In this document: positions 10,650 to 22,519 of the stretch, piece after piece
How positions within the stretch are numbered: position 1 is the stretch's first letter
Layout: each line of letters opens with the position of its first letter
NCBI RefSeq assembly: GCF_027887165.1
Contig: NC_077227.1
Coordinates: forward strand, 77,940,988 to 78,004,987
Direction of reading: 5' to 3'
Source: Monodelphis domestica
Taxonomy: Eukaryota > Chordata > Mammalia > Didelphimorphia > Didelphidae
Length of the DNA stretch: 64,000 nt
Notes under the pieces: model-generated
What the model saw: only the letters and a program-made list of their open reading frames with translations
Database searches by the model: none
Told to the model about the DNA's origin: nothing
Made by a program: the position numbers and the translations under genes

Positions 10650-11785
10650 AATCACATTTACATAGCACTTTACCACCACTCCTGCAGCCATATAAAGGTG
10701 TTCCATACACGCTTTTGCCTTGGGGAAATCACTATTCGTGCAAAATGTGCCACTGTAATGGATAGGCATCATAGATATAGAGTCAGGAAATTAATATCCC
10801 CAGTTACATTTTTCTGCCTCAGGTCTTGCTTCAGGGAAATGACTATTCATCAATGACAGGGGAGTTAAATGGTTCAGAAAGCAAGGCAATGGAAATCCAT
10901 GTAGGGAGAGGCGTTTTCATCTCATCAATGAAGACCCAGATTTGTCTCCCAGAGAGAGTTAACAGTCAGTTTAGGGGGGAGAGCTGGAGAATGGAGCACA
11001 TGAGCATAAGTACTACTGTACATCCCTGACTGTACTTGAATGCCAAGAAGGCAGGCATCCTAGGACACCCTGCCACCCAATGGAGATAGCCAGAGGCTGG
11101 TCAACTTTTATCCCACCATAAAACTCCAAAGCAAGGATTCTGCATCTTTTTTGTATCAAAGGTCCCTTTGGCATCTGGGGGAATCTACGAGTCCCTTCTC
11201 AGGCCATCTTTTTTTTTAATTCATGATTGAAGGAAATGCTAGATTTCAGCTCCAAATTAGTGAACATAAAGATGTAATTTTTTTCCTTATGTCCATGATC
11301 TGCCAGAAATCTACCCAAAGGCCCCTTCTGTGGAGCCCAGTTAAGAACCCCTCCCCTAAAATAGGAGAGAACAGGCTGCCAACTCCTATAGTTTGAGGTA
11401 CAGGAAGCATACACAATTGTAAAGAAAGGGTGAATATGTCTTGGGCTGGTCCAGTAGCAAGGACAAGAGGTGTCCAAATGTCAAACCTTCCATTTGTTCA
11501 CCAATGTAGGGGATGGAAGAAAGACTGAATTTTTAAAAAAATGTCCCTTTCTTCTCTTGTCCTCTCTCTTCTCTCTCCCTGAGGATGATGGGACAATGAG
11601 ATTCATTCCCAGGAATGCTTATTCTGAGAAGCAGAACAACAAAAGAAATGCAGAAGCTTGCCCTGGCCTGGTTTTCTGTACTAAAACCCCAAACAAGTAT
11701 CCACACGCAAATGTGCATATGTGAGCCATACAGACTGTTTTTAAACTTTCCCAGAGAAGTTACATAAGATTTACTCGGTGACCAA
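10650..11785. other. Intergenic stretch, nothing assigned
   Basis: Non-repetitive or very old sequence. It has only short open frames with no recognisable protein and no convincing splice pairs. Confidence 0.5.
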
Positions 11786-11789
11786 TAAT

Positions 11790-12260
11790 AACAACCAACA
11801 TTGAGAGAGACTTCTAAAATTTGAAAAGTGCTTTACAAATATCATATTATTAGGGAGCAGCTAGGTGAGTCAGGGCATTGAGAATCAGACCTAGATGCAG
11901 GGTTTAAATCCGACCTCAGACACTTCCTAGTTGTGTGACCCTGGACAAGTCACTTCACTCCCATTGCCTAATCCTTACCAGTCTTCTGCCTTAAAACCGA
12001 TACACAGTATTGATTCTAAGATGAACGGTAAGAGTTTAGAAAATAAAACTAAAAACAAATATCATCTCATTAGAGTCTCATAACAACCTTGGAAAGTAGG
12101 TGTTATTATTATCCCCATTTTATAGATGAGTAAACTGAGACCAACAGAGGTTAGGTAACTTGCCTGAATTAACATCGCTAGGAAATGTCCCAAACTGGAT
12201 TTGAACTGAGCCTTCCTAACACCATGCTCAGCATTCTATCCACTGTATCCATTTTTTTAT
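11790..12260. repeat. Antisense MIR/Ther SINE split by a forward SINE
   Basis: A forward SINE (about 11853-12050) sits inside an antisense CORE-SINE. The duplication ACAAATATCAT appears on both sides (about 11835-11845 and 12056-12066). Confidence 0.7.
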
Positions 12261-12775
12261 CTGCCTCTAGGATAGTTAACTAGATCTATTTTGAAAAGAA
12301 GGAGGATGACAAAAACAATGACAACAATAACAAAAACAATAACAAACAACTGACCTTCTATGACATTCTATTGGGAGAATTGAATCAAACTAACTGTGAC
12401 AGTCTCTCTATAAATAAGACCAGAAGATAAAAGGAGGTCACACTTAAATGGAAGGGTGCCCTCACAAGTACTCCTTGAAGAGATGAATAAAGTTGTTGAT
12501 AGAGTCAATTTTATTGAATGGGCAAAGGGCACAAGAAACATCATTTCATAGGAAATTTCCGCATCTTATTGTACATTACTTAAAGATCACCATGAAAATA
12601 TTTGTAGCTTATGTACCAGCATCTCTTGAAAGGAATGAGGAGGCAAAGAAATTCGTGAAAAACTATAGATAAAAAACCCTCTAGAGTAAATCAACATATA
12701 GAGAAAAACAGCATGGCATAGTGGGTAAAGGTTGGCGTTGGAGTGAGGGAGCCTTGTGTTCGTTTTGTATATGAC
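12260..12775. other. Intergenic stretch, nothing assigned
   Basis: A-rich AACAAT repeats near 12310-12350; otherwise no gene, RNA or named repeat seen. Confidence 0.45.
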
Positions 12776-12949
12776 TTTTTTTTTTTTTGAGACTAGGACT
12801 CTCTCTATTCCCCAGGCTAGAAATGCCATTTTGCCATTTGCCAAGCTCTTCCCTACTGAAGACCAACAGGGAAGTTTTGATCCATTCAGTTTCTGACCTA
12901 AAGGCAGCCTGGCACCTTTCATCTCACTGTCCTTAGGTAAGAGGGGAAT

Positions 12950-13290
12950 ATCTACCCCAAGCATGTGAAGACATCCCGCTGCAGAAGGGGAGCATGAGAA
13001 CAATTTTCCCAACAATCTTGAAAGTGGCTAAAGCAGGCACTGAGGAGTTCTTAGAACTTGTGGAGTTCTTAGAACTTAGAACATCAAATATGCCAAAATT
13101 ATCCACTACATCCTGGGCTATTGCCAGTCACCCTGACTTCTGTCTCTGCCACTGGACTTGTGTGACTCTGGAAGAGAGAATGAGGCTGACAACTGTGCAA
13201 CTTTACCTCACTTCAATTCCCAAATAAGTCAAGGCATCACCCCATGATGTCATTGGTTCTTGTTGAAAATGAAAGACAACACCTTTCATA
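12950..13290 (+). repeat. Unnamed marsupial interspersed repeat splitting the 7SL copy
   Basis: The part from about 13110 (GCCAGTCACCCTGACTTCTG, GGAAGAGAGAATGAGGCTGA, CACCCCATGATGTCATTGG) has the form of a marsupial dispersed repeat ending in a GAAAATGAAAGACAAC tail. I cannot name the family. The first 100 bases are unassigned. Confidence 0.4.
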
Positions 13291-13403
13291 GGGTCTCTCT
13301 ATTGGTGCTGGACTAATTGGTGGAAACCCACTTAACTTTTACCCTACTACAGCTCAGAACTCTAGAGTTCAAGGATCTTCCTCAGAGTAGATCTACTCAT
13401 TTG

Positions 13404-13577
13404 TTTTTTTTAACCATTACCTTCTGCCTTCAAATCAGTACTATGTATTGGTTCTGAGACAGAAGAGTGGTAAGGGCTAAGCAATGAAGGTTAAGTGACT
13501 TGCCCAGGGTCACACAGCTAAGAAGTGCTTGAGGCCACATCTGAACCTAGGCCTGGCTCTCAATCCAGCTATCCCCC
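13404..13577 (-). repeat. SINE, antisense, inside the 7SL copy
   Basis: TTTTTTTTAACCATTACC to CTCAATCCAGCTATCCCCC. It separates the second and third 7SL pieces. Confidence 0.75.
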
Positions 13578-13866
13578 AGTACTGCTCTTCCAAAAGAATC
13601 AGGACTACAGACTACAGATATATATCTGCGTGTACCACCACACCCAGCATATCTGACTCCTGTTGGCTATGGAAATCTTAGCAAGATACTTCTGCTGCAC
13701 TGGGCTATAGTTTTTTTAAGTTATTTTAAGACTATAAATTACAAATTAATCCCTGACCAGCCTCACAGAAGGCAATGTCCATGCTAGGAAGAAATATAAG
13801 GATGAAATCACAGGTTCAAACCAAAATAACCTTTTATATGTGCTTACTTTAATACAAAGACTAGCA

Positions 13867-13909
13867 TGCACACACACACACATGCACACACACACACACA
13901 CACACACAG
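13867..13909. repeat. (CA)n microsatellite
   Basis: Slightly interrupted CA repeat. Confidence 0.95.
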
Positions 13910-14172
13910 AATATGTTGGAGAATATGGCTCAGGAGTAATGAACAAGAAGGCTCAGAAGCTTATACCACACAGAAATATCATACCTAGAGATACCAGAGA
14001 TCTGGTGAACAAGCGTTGAGTAAAAGAGATGATGAAAGAATTCTTGCTGCTGCTTTGCTGGGGTCTCTATGGCACTGACTACATCCTGACTACTGAGGGG
14101 CATCCAGGTCAAGTTGCTGAGAATAAATCCCAAATATCCACATAAAAATACATATCATGAATGCTTTCTTTT

Positions 14173-14641
14173 TTTAATTGACAATTTTTAATTTGGAATA
14201 TTTTTCCATGCTTACATGATTCATGTTCTTTCCCTCCTCCCACAGCCGATACACAATTCCACTAGGTTTACATGTATCATTGATCAAAGATCTATTTCCT
14301 TATTTTTGATATTTGCGCCAGGGTGATCATTTAGAGTCTACATCCCCAGTCATATCCCCTTCAACCCATGTGATCAAGCAGTTGTTTTTCTTCTGTGTTT
14401 CTGCTCCCACAGTTCTTCCTCTGGATGTGGATAGCATCTTTCTCATCAGTCCTTCAGAATTGTCCTGGATCATTGCACTGCTGCTAGTAGAGCAGTCCAT
14501 TACATTTGATTGTGCCTCTGTGTACAATGTTCTGGTTCTGCTCCTTTCACTCTGCATCAATTCCTGTAGGATGTTCCAATTCACATTGAATTCCTCCAGT
14601 TCATTATTTCTTTGAGCACAGTAATATTCCATCACCAACAC
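14173..14641 (-). mobile_element. L1 3' end, antisense, with target duplication
   Basis: 5'-truncated L1 in reverse orientation (CAGGGTGATCATTTAGAGTC, GTGATCAAGCAGTTG, TTCCTCCAGTTCATTATT). It is flanked by GAATGCTTTCTTT at 14159-14171 and 14642-14654. Confidence 0.75.
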
Positions 14642-15169
14642 GAATGCTTTCTTTTAGAGAAAAGTCAGAAGAATCTCGATGTAATGAGCAAGAAATGAAA
14701 TTTATTATATTTTAATAGACTGGAAGCAACTCTTGATTGATTTGAGAATTATTCCTGAATCAATAGTTTTCTTATAGTCAGACCACCTATTTGGTTAAGC
14801 AATAATAATAATATTTGTGCAATAAATATGCATATTTATAATAACAATAATAACCAGCATTTATATAATTGATTCAAACTATGTAAGGTATACATGTGTT
14901 TGTGTGTATAATCTTATTCAATCCTCCCAAAAAGTTTGTATCATTCTTATGAGGTCTATGCAAACTAATGAAGGTTTGTAAAACTCTTTATATATTATGT
15001 CATTTCCTAAGCCCCACACTTTAGTCACCAAAAATGAGAGAATGATGAAAACAATAAAAATAAAATGAGAGAAAGATGGCGTGTAATTAAACAACTCCAA
15101 CTTGACCTATTTAAACAAGCTATTGGTGCCAAAGAAGAGAAAAGAAAAAGCAATAAACAACAGATGGAG

Positions 15170-16500
15170 GAATGGGCATTAATACAGATTGTAAACATTT
15201 CCTTCAAAAGTCTAACCAAAGTAAATCAATTGCCATGATGGGAAATAAAAAAGAGCCTAGGAACAGTCATCCAAGAAACAACAGATCTCCATGCCAAGCA
15301 GGGAGATACTGTAGCCAAGGGCAACATCAGTTTAAAATAAACTCATTTGTAAAAATCTTACGAGGAAAATGGTGGAAGATTATAAGAAATATCACCTCAT
15401 AAAGCAGTGGAATGCATTTGAAGGGAAAAGAAATTTGAAAGAAAGCACAGCAAAATGGACGAAGGACAACAAACAGATGAAAAATGGAGATCTGTAAAGA
15501 TTTTTATAATCAACTCTTTTCCTCAGCAAGAACAATGGAGCCACAACATGAAGTCTTTAACAACCCCATCTGGGATATACTGCCCAAGGAAATGGAAATG
15601 GCACCAAAGAAACCAAAGATGGAGAAAGTAACTGAACTAAACCTCATGAGGCCTGGGTTGGATTGGTCACTGAGGGATATCAAAGTTGGAAGAAAAACTA
15701 AAATTTTATTATTGCCTCCCCCTGCCCCCCTCAAAAAAAGTGACCAAGAGAATATCAGTAACTACTGACTCGTGCAATCCCTTTCCTGTCTCCAGCCAAT
15801 TTTTTAAATAAACCCTTACTTTCTGTCCTAGTGACAATTCTAGGTCAGAAGAGTAAGGATTAGGTTATTGGGGTTAAGTGACTTGCCCAGGGTCACACAG
15901 CTGGGAAGTATCTGAGGCTAGATTTGAACCCAGGTCTTCTCAATTCCAAGCCTGGTACTCTATGCACTGTATCTAGTTGTCCCTCTACCCAATTTTTATG
16001 AGAGTAATCTTCACCTATATTGAGGACATCATTGATGAAGTCCTGAGAAGTTAAGAAGCAGAACACTAACAATATTTAATAGCAGAACACATCTTTAAAA
16101 GCATATGATTGACAGGAAATAGGAGAGACCATAAGATACCACTGTACTTATTGTTTTTAGACTATAAAAAAGCATTTAATTCTACAGAGAAGTTCTCCTT
16201 TGTCCAGAAGTTTCTCATGCATATGTTAAAATCTTAAGAGATAAAATTGATGGCCAGTACCATAAAGGAGAGCCAACCACAGAGAATCCAAATGGAAAAG
16301 GAATCCCTACAGATGGCTTCAGTTCTCCCTTGTGCCTATTTGAAGATGACATTGTGCTAACTGCACCAAGCCTGGCCATAAGACAAAGCATCCTTCAAAT
16401 GGAGAACCATGATCACTTAAGAAAATTCAGCCTGACTAGCCACATAGGAAAATCCAAGCGGATGGGAAAATGCCTAATATCCAGACTATTTTAAAATCCT
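15170..16500 (+). mobile_element. RTE-type LINE remnant (reverse transcriptase region)
   Basis: Frames in pieces give RTE-like reverse transcriptase text: EICKDFYNQLFSSARTMEPQ near 15490, DILPKEMEMAPKKPK near 15570 and LDYKKAFNS near 16160 (the RT motif around the first catalytic Asp). The reading frame is broken by several stops and shifts, and a reverse SINE (15795-15985) cuts it. Inactive. Confidence 0.65.
15795..15985 (-). repeat. SINE, antisense, inside the RTE LINE
   Basis: AAACCCTTACTTTCTGTCC to CACTGTATCTAGTTGTCCC. Confidence 0.75.
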
Positions 16501-16514
16501 GCATGGGTGTTTAG

Positions 16515-16795
16515 TGTGTTGTTGTTGTTTAGTTCTGTTCAACTGTTCATGACACCATTTGGGGTTTTCTTGGCAAAGACACCAATCTGTCTACCCACTC
16601 TACCCCTTTGCTGCCCCAAGTCAAAGATACTGGAGTAGTTTGCCATTTTCTTCAGCTTGTTCTACCAATAAGGAAACTGAGTCAAACAGGATTAAATGAC
16701 TTGCCCAAGGTCACAAAAGCTAATAAAGATTTGAATTCAGGTCTTCTTGACTCCAGGCCCAGCACTCTATATATACACTGCCACCTAGCTGCCTT
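16515..16795 (-). repeat. MAR-type SINE, antisense
   Basis: GTTGTTGTTTAGTTCTGTTC, TTTTCTTGGCAAAGACACC, to TGCCACCTAGCTGCC. It abuts the RTE remnant. Confidence 0.7.
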
Positions 16796-16799
16796 CTCT

Positions 16800-17540
16800 A
16801 AAAGTGACTAAATAATGAGTCAAAACCAGTCAAGATTCAAATTCAGGAATCCTATTTCCAGGCTAAAGTTTCTAACTCAAAGTTAATGGCAAAGCTAGAA
16901 CTCTTGATTCCAAGCCAATGTTCATACTCCCTCCTCAGTGAGCCCATTTAACTGAAGTAAGGTATTATCATTTAATGTGGAGAAGAAACTAATTCAAAGA
17001 GCACCATTTATTGTGGTTTTTAAAAAAAGTATGTTAATTGTCTACACGTGTGGCTTTTGATTATGTCTTAAGTGTAAATATTCCAGAAAATGGCTTGGGT
17101 TGTTATTATTATCATTCCAAGTGACCCAAGTCAATAAAATAGCATTAATAACTTCACATGGAGTGAAAGGGGTGGGAATGAGGGAATAAAGGTCCTAGTT
17201 TAGCCATCTGGTTGGATAATAATGACATTTGAGATTCCTTCTAAAACTAATAGTCTGTGATTCTAAAAGAATTAGTTTTAATTTTTAAAAAGATGAAAAC
17301 AAAAAAGGTAACCTAGTATTTGTAGTCAGGAAATATTGGATTCAAATTCTAGCTCATATATAACCTCAAACAAACAATTTTGTTTGAGTGTAGGTTTTGC
17401 CATCTATAAAATGGAAATAATAGTACTTGTGATATTTTTATAAAAGAGAATTATTTTATTTGTATTCCCTACTTTATAATGTTATTGTGAGGATTGTACT
17501 TTATAAACTCTAAAATATTCTCCTGTTTCTCCTTTTGCAT
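16800..17540. other. Intergenic stretch, mostly old repeat debris
   Basis: Faint MIR-like text at 17320-17520; nothing else identified. Confidence 0.4.
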
Positions 17541-17544
17541 GCAT

Positions 17545-17717
17545 GACTCCTCCTCTTTCTGCTTTGCTGGCCATTTATGCCCTTCCCTCCAACCATGAAT
17601 ATCCCTCAAATTTCTTTCTGGGTCCTCTTCTTTTCTTTCTCTAATCTACACATTCTATCAGTGATATCCTCTTCTATGGGTTCAACTATCATCTTAATTC
17701 AAATATTACCTATCACT

Positions 17718-17793
<76 letters not shown>

Positions 17794-18180
17794 CAACACC
17801 AATTCTACATCACCAATTTCCCACTGGGTGCCCTATAGGTCTCTAACACTTAACATGTCTGAAATGGAATTCCTCTGCCCCCAGGCCAAAACAGCAGACA
17901 AATAAATCCATTCTCCACATTTTTGTCTGTGGAGAACCACCATTCTTCTGGTTCACAATTTCAAAACTCCTTGAATTTTCCTTCTCCCTCATCACTATCC
18001 TCACCAATTGCTAAACCTTTTCTACCTCCATAAATCTCAAATTCATTGCCTTTCCTCATATGGCCACTTCATAGTTCAGCTCCTTATTAACTATCTCTTG
18101 ATAGCCTAAGCTTCCTAACTGGACTACCAGTTTCTAATCTCTTTTTTTCAATTAATCCATCCTGTTTCAGAAACACCCAA
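17545..18180 (+). mobile_element. L2 LINE fragment with a CT array
   Basis: L2 ORF2-like text (TGGGTCCTCTTCTTTTC, ATGGGTTCAACTATCATC, CTTAACATGTCTGAAATGGA). It is interrupted by (CT)n at 17720-17790. Confidence 0.55.
17720..17790. repeat. (CT)n microsatellite
   Basis: 71 bp of CT within an L2 fragment. Confidence 0.97.
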
Positions 18181-18299
18181 ACTCTAGAACTCAAAAGATT
18201 ACCACCAGTGCTAGAAATATTCCTATTTCAGGATTGTAATTTGTGTTGATTTATCACAATTTTATGAAGATAGTTTTACTTACCCTGTATTTTATTTTA

Positions 18300-19125
18300 T
18301 TTCATTTATTTTATCATGTATTTGGACCCAAGGCAGAAGAGTAGTAAGAGCTAGGCAATGGGGATTAAGTGACTTATCCAGAATCTGTGAATTTTAATTT
18401 TACTTCACCCTGCTTAGTCTTTAGAATTCTAGCAACCAGAAATGTATAAACCCCGACTTAAAGATTAAGCATGGGGGAGGAAGGTCTATGACCCAAGTGT
18501 GCTAACAAGTGACAAATCAGAAACAACTGACTGACCCCTGGGTTGTCCAAAGCCAAGTTTAAGCCACCATTGGTACATGTAAGACACAGGAAGTGATGTA
18601 AAGAACTGCCTTTATATTTCACATCACTTCCTGGGAGAGGGAGTTGGCTGTGGAACTCGACCCTGGAGGATCTCAAGTGTGAGACCTCAGACTGCTTCTC
18701 TTAGACAATCACATGGTGAGTGATAAGACTGACTCTCATTTCCTTGACTTTCTGGAAGCAACAGCCCCTGGAAAGGCCCATCTCTTGGGACTCCCTATTT
18801 CCTTGGCTTTTCTGGAGAGACCCCTTGGCTGAGGCCTCTGAACTCCTTGCCTGGCTCAGATCAGGATGGAGCAGATCTTCTTCCCTTTTCCCTCTCTCTC
18901 TCTCTCTCTTATTCTTAATTTCTTCCTTCTATTGTAAATAAACCACCATAAAATTCCATTCTGACTTGAGTATTTCATTGGGATTAAGAATTTAAATCCC
19001 TGGCAACCAACTAAAATATATCTTCAATCCAACCATAAAATTTACCCCTTACAACCTCTTACAGATCACATAACTAGGAAGTGTCTGAGACCAGATTTGA
19101 ACCTAGGACCTCCAGCTGCCCCCTT
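18300..19125 (-). repeat. SINE, antisense, split by a solo LTR
   Basis: The left part ends GGGGATTAAGTGACTTATCC at about 18379. The right part resumes GATCACATAACTAGGAAGTG at about 19064. Confidence 0.65.
18386..19063 (+). mobile_element. Solo LTR inserted in a SINE
   Basis: Starts TGTGAATTTTAATTTTAC and ends near CCCCTTACA (19053; possibly 19063). It has AATAAACC near 18935 and a (CT) run before it. An antisense SINE is cut in two: its left part ends at about 18385 and its right part resumes at about 19064. No internal region is present, so it is a solo LTR fossil, older than the 6.1 kb element judging from its decay. Confidence 0.65.
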
Positions 19126-19129
19126 TACC

Positions 19130-19865
19130 CTATATTTTAAATAACAGAGCATCTCTCAATAGTTCTACTCCCTGTCACCCAAGGCCTCCAAACTCTTTCT
19201 AGGAAGGAAATATCTAAACCATCCCAGGGAAAAGGAAATCTTCCAATAAAGGGTAACCTGAACCATTTTCTGAAGTTGTGTACAGTCCTCTATGGAGGCA
19301 GAAAACTGAAGAACTGGGTGACTCCACAAGGAAAGGCTGGAAAGGATTAACTGAAACTGTGTCCAAGGGTAATCCCTCTTTATCAGATAAATCTTCCTGA
19401 AAGTCAGATACAAGAAATCACTGGACCAGTACACTCTCCTCCTTCTTGAAATATCGATGATTTATTAAAGACACAGCTTCTGGGAGATGGAATGTCTAAC
19501 ATCTTAATCAAAGAGATTATTTTAAAAGTCCATTCCAGCTTTCAAAGATACCAGCCACCTAAATATGGAAATGTTTTATGGCTATTTTTCTTTAACATAA
19601 TAATTAAATACCATTGCTTTGAACTGTGACCTCTGACTGTTAAGGGTAAAATCATTGATGGGGCTCATGAACTATGATTTAGTGAATACAGATCAGAAGA
19701 CTACCTTCAAGTTAAGGTAGCCTCCTTGGAAAGACCTAACTTTGAGTTATTCAATAACCATAGGTATCAAATGTGTACTTCAGTTTCAGTGTTTGTGAAT
19801 ACACTATTACTGACTATATGATTTTGGCAAATCCCTTAATGTCTAATGACCTCAGTTTCTTCCTT
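19130..19865. other. Intergenic stretch, nothing assigned
   Basis: No coding signal or named repeat recognised. Confidence 0.45.
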
Positions 19866-19867
19866 GT

Positions 19868-20045
19868 CTCCTCACTCATCCCCACCATGTCTATACAGTC
19901 ACAAACATGAAACCCAGAGCAGAATTGTGGTGTGTGGTTTGGACTTTCCAGTCTCCCCTTTCCATATTTAGTTTTCTTCAACTTCTCCAGACCCAGACAT
20001 CTAGGCAGATATAGCATACACCTTATAATTACTTTCTCCTAAAGG
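19868..20045 (+). repeat. Left arm of an inverted repeat pair
   Basis: TGGTGTGTGGTTTGGACTTT, CCAGTCTCCCCTTTCC and CATCTAGGCAGATATAG recur in inverted form at 21975-22130. Confidence 0.65.
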
Positions 20046-20204
20046 AGAAAGAATATGTAAAAAGGTTACAAGTTTCTAAGTAGCGAAAATATTGCAGTTT
20101 GCTTATTATATAGTTACATTGAAACTAGGTAACTACTCTTTTAGTCAACTAACTCTACTGTTATCAGTTATCAGTTTTGCATTTATCATGTAACAGTATC
20201 TATG

Positions 20205-20560
20205 GTAGCTAATTATATTCCTGCCTATTAGACTAAAAGCCCTAAGAGGACAGTAACCCTGTCTCATCTAAAGTATATTTTTCTTAGCATTGGACAATCT
20301 TGCAGACAGATCTTTTTTTTTTAACTCATACATTCTTGTCTTAGAATAAATACTAGGTATTGGTTTCAAGGCAGAAAAGAGTTATGGGCTAAGTAATTGG
20401 GGCTAAGTGAGTTGCTCAGGATCACACAGCTAGGAAGTTTCCAATGCCAGATTTGAACCCAGTTCCTCTCAACTCTAGACCTGACTCTCAATCCATTGAG
20501 TCATTTAACTGCTCTCAGACAGCAGATTTTAAGAAATGTCTGTTGAATAAATCAATGCTC
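20205..20560 (+). mobile_element. L2 3' UTR fragment split by a SINE
   Basis: AAAGCCCTAAGAGGACAGTA and TGTCTGTTGAATAAATC flank a reverse SINE (20312-20515). The short duplication CAGACAG marks the insertion. Confidence 0.55.
20312..20515 (-). repeat. SINE, antisense
   Basis: TTTTTTTTTAACTCATACA to GAGTCATTTAACTGCTCTC, inside an L2 3' end. Confidence 0.75.
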
Positions 20561-20620
20561 CATGCTTAATTATATCCTGACCTCAATAAACTCTCGATGC
20601 AGGTGGACTATAGCAGGAAG

Positions 20621-21428
20621 TGATAGAAATGGGACCCTCATGTTCTGAAATTTTGCAAAATTTGAAATATTAATCAGCTAACCATTTTGTATTATTAATC
20701 ACCTGTACTGGTTCAGTACTATTCTGTTCCATATACCAGTTTTGTGCTGCTGTGAATTATTAATTGCTTATATTGTTCTGTATTTACCTTAGTTCTGAAT
20801 TGTTAGGCATTATTAATCACCTATAATGATCATCTATTATGTTCCTCTCTTTAATGAGGGCATTCCAGAAGGGTAATGAGACCTCTCCTACACTGACAAA
20901 TGATGGCAGGTAGGACAATGGAGAGAAACATGAGACATGCGCACTAAGGGCTCTGGCAGTCCAGGGGTCCATCCTGTGCATGCTCCCTATTCCCTTTTTG
21001 GGGTCCTCAAGTTCACCTATGACATGTCAGATACAAAAACAGACTTCCACCTGGACTTTGACCCATCTTCTCAATCTCATCTTCCAGAGGTTTTGGCCTA
21101 GAACACCCTAGAACACCCAGAGGTGGGCTATTTTGGAAAAAAAAAGTTGAGATTTCCCTAGAATGGGAGGTGACAAGCCACCTGACCTTCAGTAAATATA
21201 CAAACCTTGAACTACCTATTGGACTACTCCATCAGTCTCAAGGCTACTCCATCAGCCCAGGACCTACTCCATCAGCCCCAAAGCTATTATTCTATTAGGC
21301 CCTAGGCCATTTCACCAGTCTAGCCTTTCATATAATGACAAATAATCTTAAATAAATCTTCTTTAAACACAATTCTTTCATACTTCTGGATTGAATGGAA
21401 TTTTGAGTCTCCCATTCTTGGGGCTACA
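20621..21428 (+). mobile_element. Solo LTR-like element, family A, forward
   Basis: Starts TGATAGAAATGGGACCCTC and ends about GGGGCTACA, with AATAAA near 21350. The same family occurs inverted at 33941-34585. It contains AT-rich TATTAATCA-type repeats. No clean target duplication is visible. Fossil. Confidence 0.55.
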
Positions 21429-21974
21429 GACTTTGATGTGTTGTAGCATAGTTTCCAGCCATAAACCCAATTCTAATTCCTGGTTGAGTTTAAGTTAAGC
21501 TTTCCTATCTGGGAACTGGCATCCTCATCAGATTTTTGCTAATCCCTCTTTTCCTTGATGTTGGTATTCTGATTTTCATCCAGTTCAATCTTCTGAGCAT
21601 CCTAGTTTAACAGCAACTATTTTGACTAGGAAACAAGGAATTATATGCTCCTTTTGCCCTTGATATTTGTTAATGGCAGTTGATCTTATCACTGGCCTGG
21701 AGAAGATTGTCTTTATTCCTATTATGATGACTTGATACTTCCTCCCTTTTCTTTTCCATCTCCATCCTCCTCACCCCAGATATTTTCTTTAGTTTAATAA
21801 GTGTCCCTTTGATATCACTTGGATCTGAAGAGGTCCTCCTTGCTCTGGTTTTACTTTATTGATGATTCTACCTTCCACTCATTAGCAGATGACTTCTTTA
21901 ATTGGGAAATCCAAAACAGGACTTTACAATGTCACCTTGATACTTTTAAAGGATCATAAAGCTAGAGCTGAAAG

Positions 21975-22130
21975 GAACCTTAGGAAAATATAGTCTACAT
22001 TATATCTACCTAGATGGTCAGAGAAGTTGAGAAGAACTAGGTGTGGAAAAGAGGGGCTGGAAAGTCCAGACCACACACCAGAACTCTGTTCTGTGTTTTG
22101 TGCATGTGGGTATGGATGTGTGGTGGGGAG
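21975..22130 (-). repeat. Right arm of an inverted repeat pair
   Basis: Plus-strand CTACCTAGATGGTCAGAGAA and GGCTGGAAAGTCCAGACCAC are the complement of the block at 19868-20045, at roughly 80% similarity by eye. Confidence 0.65.
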
Positions 22131-22295
22131 GCAAGAAAGGCTTCAGCCTCCTGCTGCCTTTCCCCACTTCACCTTCTTCAGATGGTAGACAGCCCAGCCT
22201 TCCAAGTCATTCACTGATGCCCTTAACTCAGAATAAACTCAGTTGTGTAAAATGGCCCTGTCCCTCTCTGAACTCCGTGAAGGGTCTTGTTATTG

Positions 22296-22301
<6 letters not shown>

Positions 22302-22356
<55 letters not shown>

Positions 22357-22515
22357 TTACTATCTATATTAATGAAAACTCTAAGACAGAAAGACAAACA
22401 GGGTTAAGTGACTTGCCCAGGATCACACAGCTAAAAAGTGTCTGAGGTCAGATCTGCAGCTAGGTCCTCTTGACTCTAGACCTGATAGTCTATCCACTGT
22501 GCTACCTAGCTGCTT
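22302..22515. repeat. (CA)n microsatellite and adjoining antisense SINE
   Basis: CA repeat at 22302-22353, then a partial reverse SINE at 22375-22515 ending CTACCTAGCTGC. Confidence 0.8.
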
Positions 22516-22519
22516 CTGT

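Larger units (their letters stand above)
12776..13650 (-). pseudogene. 7SL RNA retro-pseudogene in three pieces
   Basis: Reading the plus strand, a T-run (12776-12788; the A-tail of the minus-strand copy) is followed by GACTAGGACTCTCTCTATT and CCCCAGGCTAG, the complement of the 7SL 3' end. GGGAAGTTTTGATCC and TTTCTGACCT (about 12868-12900) and TGTCCTTAGG (to about 12945) follow the 7SL S-domain. The match resumes at 13296-13400 (TATTGGTGCTGGACTAATTG, CTACTACAGCTCAGAAC) and again at about 13590-13650 (GGACTACAG, CCACCACACCCAGC), which is the 7SL 5' end. Two later insertions separate the pieces. Identification rests on remembered 7SL sequence. Confidence 0.65.

Noticed and set aside
15484-15768. 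94-codon plus frame as a host gene
   Set aside because: Its sequence matches RTE reverse transcriptase and it sits in a decayed LINE.
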